From Eudoraea sp. (lineage in GTDB: Bacteria > Bacteroidota > Bacteroidia > Flavobacteriales > Flavobacteriaceae): a stretch of 29,799 nucleotides of DNA. The notes under the pieces were generated by a model. That model had not been told where the DNA came from and did not search any database. It saw only the letters and a list, made by a program, of their open reading frames with translations. The DNA is taken from the NCBI GenBank assembly GCA_013042125.1, contig JABDQS010000062.1, forward strand, positions 1-29,799, given 5' to 3'. The stretch's first letter is position 1, and each line of letters begins with the position of its first letter. Position numbers and translations under genes: made by a program. Below, in pieces: positions 24,450-29,799 of this stretch.

Positions 24450-24601
24450 AAAGCCCGCCCTTAACGAATTGTATATGCAGCAAGCATTGCCACAAATGGC
24501 TATAGCTAAGTACCTCCAAAGAATTCAATTCAAAATTCCTATTTTTAAATAGAACTAAATTTTTTAATGGGATAAGCAAGACCCGGGTAGCCACCAACAA
24601 T

Positions 24602-26182
24602 ATGATTCAATCCTACAAACAAAAACCAACATTGCTCGCAACGTATGATACTATTGTAATAGGATCCGGAATGGGAGGTCTTGCCACCGCTGCTATACTG
24701 TCCAAAGAAGGTCAAAAGGTTTTGGTACTGGAAAGGCATTATACTGCCGGCGGTTTCACACATATTTTTAAACGTAAGGGCTATGAATGGGATGTAGGGA
24801 TCCATTATATTGGAGAAGTGCAGCGAGAGAACAGCATTTTGAGGAAACTATTCGACTATGTGACAGATGGTAAGTTGAAATGGGCAGATATGGGAGAGGT
24901 ATATGACCGGATCGTAATTGGAAATAGGCACTTCGATTTCGTAAAGGGGGCCGAAAATTTTAAGAATCAGATGATCTCCTATTTCCCCGAAGAGCAGCAT
25001 GCTATCAATAAATATGTGGATTTGGTTTTTAAAGCAGTAAAAGCAAGCAGGAACTTCTATATAAGCAAAGCTATTCCACCTTTCCTGAATAAGCTCGTGG
25101 GGCGATTCCTCAGAAAACCTTTTTACAATTTTTCAGATAAAACAACAGATGAGGTGCTTCGTTCCCTGACCAGCAATGAAACATTGATAAAAGTACTTAC
25201 GGGGCAATACGGGGATTATGGCCTGCCTCCAAAACAAAGTAGTTTTATCATGCACGCTTCGGTGGTAAGACATTATTTTAATGGAGGAAGTTTCCCTGTT
25301 GGAGGTTCTTCCCAAATTGTAGGAACCATTGATCCGGTTATAGCTGCATCCGGAGGATCCATTCTGGTAAATGCAGAGGTGGAAGAAGTTATTATTGAAA
25401 AAAATACAGCCATTGGAGTGCAGATGAAAGACGGAAAAAAAATCCTGGCTAAAAAGATAGTTAGTAATGCAGGTATAATGACCACTTATAGCAAGCTATT
25501 ACCCTCTGAAACCGTAGAAAAACACCGGTTGAAGGCGCAGTTAAAAAAGGTGAAGCCTTCTGTGGCGCACGCAAGCCTGTACATAGGATTGGAAGGTTCA
25601 CCAAAAGAACTTCAACTTCCAAAAACAAATTATTGGATCTATCCGGCGGAAGGTGACCATGATAGCTGTGTTGAAAGATATATAAATGATCTGTCACAAC
25701 CTTTTCCTGTTGTATATCTTTCTTTTCCTTCGGCTAAAGATCCGGATTGGTCTAATCGCTACCCGGGAAAAAGCACTATTGATATCATTACATTGCTTCC
25801 CTATGAAGCTTTTAAAAAATGGGCTGATACCTCCTGGAAAAAAAGGGGAAATGCCTATGAGACATTCAAAAAAGAAATCTCAGAACGTCTGTTGAAGGAA
25901 CTGTACAACCATTTACCACAATTACAGGGAAAGGTGAATTGTTATGAGCTATCGACTCCACTTACTACCCAACATTTTGTCAATTATGGCAGAGGAGAAA
26001 TCTACGGCCTGGACCATAGTCCTTCAAGGTTCAAACAAAAATTTCTAGTTCCAAGGACCCCAATTAAAAATTTTTATCTGACAGGACAGGATATTGTAAC
26101 TGCAGGTGTTGCAGGCGCCTTGTTCTCAGGGATGTTAACGGCTTCGGCCATAAGTGGAAAAAACGTTCTTAAAAAACTATAG
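24602..26182 (+). CDS. FAD-dependent oxidoreductase of the phytoene desaturase/RetSat (retinol saturase-like) group
   Basis: 526 residues. N-terminal Rossmann fold with G21-S-G-M-G-G26 and Glu44 at the end of the second strand (VLVLERHYTAGGFTH), the usual FAD-binding start. GIHYIGEV follows, then the motif GGSFPVGGSSQIVGTIDPVI in the middle, and the C-terminal FAD motif LTGQDIVTAGVAGALFSGML. This pattern fits the all-trans-retinol 13,14-reductase-like branch better than classical CrtI. The likely reaction is saturation or desaturation of an isoprenoid or polyene chain, substrate unknown. No crtB or other carotenoid genes are in the window. It begins 152 bp after repeat copy B and is followed by a YdeI-like gene after 66 bp. 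Confidence 0.88.
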   Translation: MIQSYKQKPTLLATYDTIVIGSGMGGLATAAILSKEGQKVLVLERHYTAGGFTHIFKRKGYEWDVGIHYIGEVQRENSILRKLFDYVTDGKLKWADMGEVYDRIVIGNRHFDFVKGAENFKNQMISYFPEEQHAINKYVDLVFKAVKASRNFYISKAIPPFLNKLVGRFLRKPFYNFSDKTTDEVLRSLTSNETLIKVLTGQYGDYGLPPKQSSFIMHASVVRHYFNGGSFPVGGSSQIVGTIDPVIAASGGSILVNAEVEEVIIEKNTAIGVQMKDGKKILAKKIVSNAGIMTTYSKLLPSETVEKHRLKAQLKKVKPSVAHASLYIGLEGSPKELQLPKTNYWIYPAEGDHDSCVERYINDLSQPFPVVYLSFPSAKDPDWSNRYPGKSTIDIITLLPYEAFKKWADTSWKKRGNAYETFKKEISERLLKELYNHLPQLQGKVNCYELSTPLTTQHFVNYGRGEIYGLDHSPSRFKQKFLVPRTPIKNFYLTGQDIVTAGVAGALFSGMLTASAISGKNVLKKL

Positions 26183-26248
26183 AAACTATTCCTGTAAGTT
26201 CACCGGGTAACACACATCATAATCTGAAATTAAAAACTGAACTCTCAA

Positions 26249-26806
26249 ATGACCCCCATATTTTTTAAAGATCAGAAAGAATTTAGAGCCTGGTTGAGAG
26301 TAAATCATAGTCAGGAACAGGAATTATGGGTTGGTTATTACAAAGTTAAAACCGGAAAACCATCCCTAACATGGTCAGAATCTGTTGATCAGGCGCTTTG
26401 CTTTGGTTGGATCGATGGTCTGAGAAGGTCCCTAGGGACAGAGAGTTATTGCATACGTTTTACACCAAGGAGAAAGAACAGTAATTGGAGCGCTGTAAAC
26501 ATTAAGAAAGTAAAAGAACTTAGGGCCTCCGGACTGATGAAGGAAGCAGGCCTGAAAGCCTATAAGCTTCAGAAGGAAAAAAAATCCAGGGTATATTCCT
26601 ATGACAAAACTGCTACAGACCTCAGTGCAGATCTTAAAAAACTCTTTCAAAAGAACAAAAAGGCCTGGGCCTTTTTCGAAGAACAAGCACCTTCATACAA
26701 AAGAAAGATGATTCATTGGATACTGAGCGCAAAGAAGAGAGAAACCAGAGAAACCCGTCTTAAAAAAACCATTGATGCAAGTGAACATCATACCCGTTTG
26801 TATTAA
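26249..26806 (+). CDS. YdeI/OmpD-associated family protein
   Basis: 185 residues, soluble. Typical motifs: FKDQKEFRAWLRVNHSQEQELWVGYYKVKTGKPSLTWSESVDQALCFGWIDGLRRSLG near the start, then YCIRFTPRRKNSNWSAVNIKKVKELRASGLM, and a C-terminal helical region ending with WILSAKKRETRETRLKKTI. Family knowledge: proteins of this type were linked to bacteriocin or peptide tolerance in enterobacteria, but their biochemical role is unclear. The 66-bp gap and same strand as the oxidoreductase allow an operon, not proven. The C-terminal YdeI-type helix is present, so the protein looks complete. Confidence 0.88.
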   Translation: MTPIFFKDQKEFRAWLRVNHSQEQELWVGYYKVKTGKPSLTWSESVDQALCFGWIDGLRRSLGTESYCIRFTPRRKNSNWSAVNIKKVKELRASGLMKEAGLKAYKLQKEKKSRVYSYDKTATDLSADLKKLFQKNKKAWAFFEEQAPSYKRKMIHWILSAKKRETRETRLKKTIDASEHHTRLY

Positions 26807-26961
26807 AATAAAGGGTAATGATATTTTGTCCAAATTCTATCTTTCGGGACTCAAATTAATTTGGATTGTATGACAAGAGTCATAAAATAACACAACTAAA
26901 TGGCTTAAAATTGTGCTGTATTCATTTGGTTGTAAGTCGGCAACCTGTTACTATCAAGATC

Positions 26962-28218
26962 ATGGTATTACCTCGAAAAACAGCACTTCTTCTACCAGTA
27001 CTTTTGTTATTTATTTGTCAATCGGTAAACGCACAAGGCTTCCCTAATTATGATGGCGGATTCAAATTCGGACTCAACGAAGATGGCTCCAAATACCTTC
27101 GTATTATTTCCTGGGTACAGGGCCAGGCAATTTATAATACCGACGTTACTTTTGATACCAACGGAAATGAAAATAGCAAACTCAATTTTAATCTGCATCG
27201 CGCCCGCATCTTAATGTATTCACAGCTTAACAAGAATTTCCTTATCGTGACTCATTTTGGACTGAACAACTTAAACAGTAACTCCTTAAGTCCCACCGGA
27301 ACCGGAGACGGCTCACAAATATTCTTCCACGGCGCATGGGCCCAATACAATTTGGGAGATAACCATGCCGTGGGTGGTGGACTACATTACTTTAACGGAA
27401 TATCCCGACTTAACAACCAAAGCACCTTAAACATGATGACTCTTGACAATCATCGCCCGGCATGGGCTACATTGGGACTTTCCGATCAATTTGGTCGTCA
27501 TGTTGGCATATTTGCCAAGGGAAGTTTCAATAAATTGCAATACCGGGTGTCAGTGAACGATGCTGCGGTCTCAACATTAGACGAACGCATACCACTTCCC
27601 GGTGAAGATGCTGTCTACAATGGCAGGGAGCTTTTGGGTTCTAAAGAGGCAGGAAAGACCTATGCCGGATATTTTGACTATCAGATTTTTGATGAAGAAT
27701 CAAATCTTTTACCCTACAAAGTGGGCACATATTTAGGCGAGAACAACATTTTTAATATTGGCGCAGGCTTTTTCCTTCATCCCAAAGGGACCGTTATAGA
27801 CAATGGTACAACTGCTCAATCTGAGCTTGCGGGACAAGACGTTTTCATTTATGCTATTGATGCATTTTACGACGCACCATTGGGTGACAACGGCAGTGCC
27901 ATTTCTGCTTATGCCATTTACCAGGTTGCCGATTATGGAAAAAATTATCTTTACAATGTTTATGGTACAGGAGCGCTAATTTGTGCACATGCCGGTTATG
28001 TTTTCAAAGGTGATGTAACTAAAACGCGATACCAACCCTATGTGAGCTATGGAACACATACCTATGATGCAGTTGATGATAACAGAAAATCCCTTGGAAT
28101 TGGTATTAACGCCTATATGAGCGGCCACCATTCAAAATTGACGCTGGAATACAAGAATGAGGTATTTGGAACCTTTAATTCAAATTTGATATTCTTTCAG
28201 GCCATGATATACCTTTAA
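26962..28218 (+). CDS. Porin-like outer-membrane beta-barrel protein
   Basis: 418 residues from ATG 26962. This ATG is chosen because it begins a clean signal peptide (LLLPVLLLFICQSVNA, cleavage near 24), whereas the in-frame extension upstream starts at TTG and adds no signal. The mature part alternates polar and hydrophobic residues with many aromatic strand ends (IISWVQGQAIYN, NFNLHRARILMYSQL, HAVGGGLHYF, SAISAYAIYQVADY) and ends in a beta strand (NLIFFQAMIYL), as in outer-membrane barrels. It resembles phosphate-selective-porin-type proteins of Bacteroidota in pattern only. Substrate unknown. No SusD or TonB partner is next to it. Confidence 0.78.
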   Translation: MVLPRKTALLLPVLLLFICQSVNAQGFPNYDGGFKFGLNEDGSKYLRIISWVQGQAIYNTDVTFDTNGNENSKLNFNLHRARILMYSQLNKNFLIVTHFGLNNLNSNSLSPTGTGDGSQIFFHGAWAQYNLGDNHAVGGGLHYFNGISRLNNQSTLNMMTLDNHRPAWATLGLSDQFGRHVGIFAKGSFNKLQYRVSVNDAAVSTLDERIPLPGEDAVYNGRELLGSKEAGKTYAGYFDYQIFDEESNLLPYKVGTYLGENNIFNIGAGFFLHPKGTVIDNGTTAQSELAGQDVFIYAIDAFYDAPLGDNGSAISAYAIYQVADYGKNYLYNVYGTGALICAHAGYVFKGDVTKTRYQPYVSYGTHTYDAVDDNRKSLGIGINAYMSGHHSKLTLEYKNEVFGTFNSNLIFFQAMIYL

Positions 28219-28414
28219 AACTAAGTATGATAAAATCATTGTGGGGCAATAAAAGGAAATCGGGTATCCAATTATTTAACCAAAAAGTAGTTTTTTGCTC
28301 CTTTAATATCGCTAACAGCTTAAATCCTAACCTTTTTTCTCAAAACCATAAATATATATTGGGAAATAAACTTTAACTTGGTATCTTAATCAACTAATTT
28401 AAAAACTATTCACA

Positions 28415-28762
28415 ATGAAGTTAATAACCAGCGAAATAAACCATTATTGGGTTCACTTTCAATCAGGGGGGGCCGATCAGAATAAAGTATACCCGCGCGC
28501 CCTTGTAAAATGTTATCACGATGAGGATTTTGTTGTACAGGTAAACTTCTATCCAGATGGTAAAAGCGTACCCGTAAATTCTTATGACAAAAGGAATAAA
28601 TTGGTGTACTTACGCTATCCCTTGTCAATGTATCCTAATGTAATTGACCTTTTGAGAAATGAAAAACCTATTTATTTTAGCTATTCTGAAAACTTAAAAA
28701 TTGGCTATGTAAGAACAGGGAAAGAACCTATTGGTGAGGGGCCTACCGATGCTGATTTTTAA
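28415..28762 (+). CDS. Conserved-looking small soluble protein, function unknown
   Basis: 115 residues, no signal peptide or membrane segment. Mixed alpha/beta character: MKLITSEINHYWVHF at the start, VVQVNFYPDGKSVPVNSYD in the middle, then MYPNVIDLLRNEKPIYFSYSENLKIGYVRTGKEP and an acidic end. I do not recognise a named family, although the composition and clean start are those of a real gene. It is isolated: 196 bp follow the porin gene, and a strong terminator closes it 67 bp downstream. Confidence 0.72.
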   Translation: MKLITSEINHYWVHFQSGGADQNKVYPRALVKCYHDEDFVVQVNFYPDGKSVPVNSYDKRNKLVYLRYPLSMYPNVIDLLRNEKPIYFSYSENLKIGYVRTGKEPIGEGPTDADF

Positions 28763-28829
28763 TGCCCCTTTTATAGTATAGATTTATTCTTTTTAAAATA
28801 GAAGATCACAGTTTTTCATAACTGTCAAA

Positions 28830-28857
28830 GCCATCTACTTTCGTGGATGGCTTTTTT
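28830..28857 (+). terminator. Rho-independent terminator after the 115-residue protein gene
   Basis: Stem GCCATCTAC/GTGGATGGC (one T-G wobble), loop TTTC, six T after it and AAA before it. The arms nearly equal those of the tRNA-Asn terminator (GCCATCCAC/GTGGGTGGC). Confidence 0.82.
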
Positions 28858-29086
28858 GATCTTCCTAAAAGTTTTTTGATTCGAGACAAGCTTCCTTTCA
28901 ATAAAGAGTAATGACACCGACCTCAGTAATTCCACATAATTTATTGAGGATTAAGCAATTAAATACATTAGATCCCAGGAAGATTTTGTAATTTAACGAT
29001 AGGACGTATTCAAATTGTTATCGTAAATAAGTATGCTTGCCGCTGGTCACTAAAATTACGGGAACAAAAGATTAAAAAAAGGAGTT
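28858..29086. other. Gene-free stretch before the small lipoprotein gene
   Basis: No coding frame is supported. It has an imperfect hairpin CCTCAGTAA/TTATTGAGG (28921-28949, one wobble, loop 11). Right before ATG 29087 a purine-rich AAAAAAAGGAG gives one of the few Shine-Dalgarno-like sites here, at short spacing. No TAnnTTTG box was found. Confidence 0.5.
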
Positions 29087-29467
29087 ATGAACTTTAGATT
29101 CACGCTAGTTATTTTTATACTTATCTGTATTGGCTGTAATAGGGAGAAAGCGGAAGAAGTTGACGCTGCAACTACAGGAGCAGTTACCGAAGTAAAATTT
29201 GATAAGATAAAGTGGGGCACAAAGGAAGATTCCGACTATCCTTACAGAGAGCAAATGCTTCATGATATTGTATATAATGATTCAATAAGAGAGTTCACAA
29301 AAGACGAACTACTGGAATTACTTGGAGAACCAGATCGCACTAATAAAGGCCATCTCTATTATTTGATATCACAGAAAAAGCTTGGCTACTGGCCTATAAA
29401 AACTAAAACACTGGTAGTTAAACTCACTGAGGATAATAATATTGAATGGATCAAAATACATGGATAG
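29087..29467 (+). CDS. Small lipoprotein of unknown function
   Basis: 126 residues. Lipoprotein signal LVIFILICIGC with the Cys at residue 17, then an acidic linker and a compact domain with KDELLELLGEPDRTNKGHLYYLISQK and LVVKLTEDNNIEWIKIHG at the C-terminus. The helix-L-G-x-P-D turn plus trailing strands recalls the BamE/OmlA-like (SmpA) fold in miniature, but this is only a pattern resemblance. Probably anchored in the outer or inner membrane, facing the periplasm. It precedes the DUF1059 gene by 36 bp on the same strand. Confidence 0.78.
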   Translation: MNFRFTLVIFILICIGCNREKAEEVDAATTGAVTEVKFDKIKWGTKEDSDYPYREQMLHDIVYNDSIREFTKDELLELLGEPDRTNKGHLYYLISQKKLGYWPIKTKTLVVKLTEDNNIEWIKIHG

Positions 29468-29503
29468 GATTTTGGTACTTAATTGAATAAATAGAAACAG
29501 CAA

Positions 29504-29734
29504 ATGAAAACAATGACTTGTAAAGACCTGGGAGGAGCTTGTGACCTTGAATTTCAAGCCAATTCATTCGAAGAAATTGCAGAAATGAGCAAGAAGCATG
29601 GGATGGAAATGTTTCAAAAAAAAGACGGAGCACATCTTAAGGCCATGCAGGAGATGCGGGCACTGATGAATGCCCCTGGCGCCATGGAAGCATGGTACGA
29701 TAGTAAACGAAAGGAATTTGAGGCCTTGCCATGA
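29504..29734 (+). CDS. DUF1059 domain small protein
   Basis: 76 residues. Start MKTMTCKDLGGACDLEFQA with Cys6 and Cys13, followed by FEEIAEMSKKHGMEM, the DUF1059 pattern (C-x-D-L-G-G-x-C-D, then helix and K-x-H-G). A further helical tail of about 30 residues (AMQEMRALMNAPGAMEAWYDSKRKEFEAL) follows the domain. Soluble, no signal. Family function is unknown; the two Cys could bind metal or form a disulfide. After its stop, 65 bp to the window end show nothing notable. Confidence 0.85.
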   Translation: MKTMTCKDLGGACDLEFQANSFEEIAEMSKKHGMEMFQKKDGAHLKAMQEMRALMNAPGAMEAWYDSKRKEFEALP

Positions 29735-29799
29735 AGGAATAACAATACAATTTCCTGCAGATAGTTATCGTGACGATACAAGACCATATATCATGATAT

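Noticed and set aside
26866..26961. Upstream extension of the porin-like gene from TTG
   Set aside because: It would put 32 residues in front of a clean signal peptide; ATG 26962 is far better.
1..29799. CRISPR arrays, IS elements, phage or toxin-antitoxin genes
   Set aside because: No regularly spaced repeats, transposase or integrase motifs, or paired small toxin/antitoxin genes were seen.

Overview
The window looks like chromosomal DNA of a flavobacterium (Bacteroidota, probably marine Flavobacteriaceae). The evidence is several TAnnTTTG-type -7 promoter elements with upstream TTG boxes, few Shine-Dalgarno sequences, Bacteroidota families (DUF6090, CarboxypepD_reg-type TonB receptors, a CzcA-CzcC fusion, a tricorn-like S41 peptidase) and moderate GC. 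No integrase, transposase, CRISPR array or phage gene was seen.

Bases 1-9951 form a metal-handling block. A TonB-dependent receptor that runs off the left edge is divergent from a DtxR/MntR-type repressor and a ZIP (GufA-like) transporter. Convergent to these is a minus-strand series: two tandem PPK2 polyphosphate kinases, a small His-rich secreted protein, a Zn/Co/Cd-type RND pump fused to its TolC-like outer-membrane component, and the CzcB-like adaptor. A perfect 17-bp palindrome that contains a -7 box lies in front of the His-rich gene and may switch the efflux genes. The layout suggests metal import at one end and export or sequestration at the other.

Bases 10178-17511 hold secreted or envelope proteins: an S9 peptidase, a small bacterial-PH-like protein, a DUF2141 protein, a tricorn-type S41 peptidase, a lipoprotein that is only a TonB-receptor plug domain, and a DUF423 membrane protein. 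Bases 17514-20126 are a ferrous iron operon: feoA (TTG start), feoB and a 47-codon FeoB-associated Cys-rich membrane protein. SCO (copper delivery to cytochrome oxidase) and divergent RseP (site-2 protease) follow.

Bases 22472-24449 are the most unusual part. A tRNA-Asn gene and its downstream region, 94 bp in all from the 3' acceptor strand onward, recur almost perfectly (92/94) 1764 bp away. They enclose a GIY-YIG nuclease gene, a DUF6090 gene, a third partial copy of the tRNA tail and several strong hairpins. This looks like a tRNA-tail-targeted insertion or repeat-mediated rearrangement. The rest (24602-29734) holds a RetSat/phytoene-desaturase-like oxidoreductase, a YdeI-like protein, a porin-like outer-membrane protein, two uncharacterised small proteins and a DUF1059 protein.
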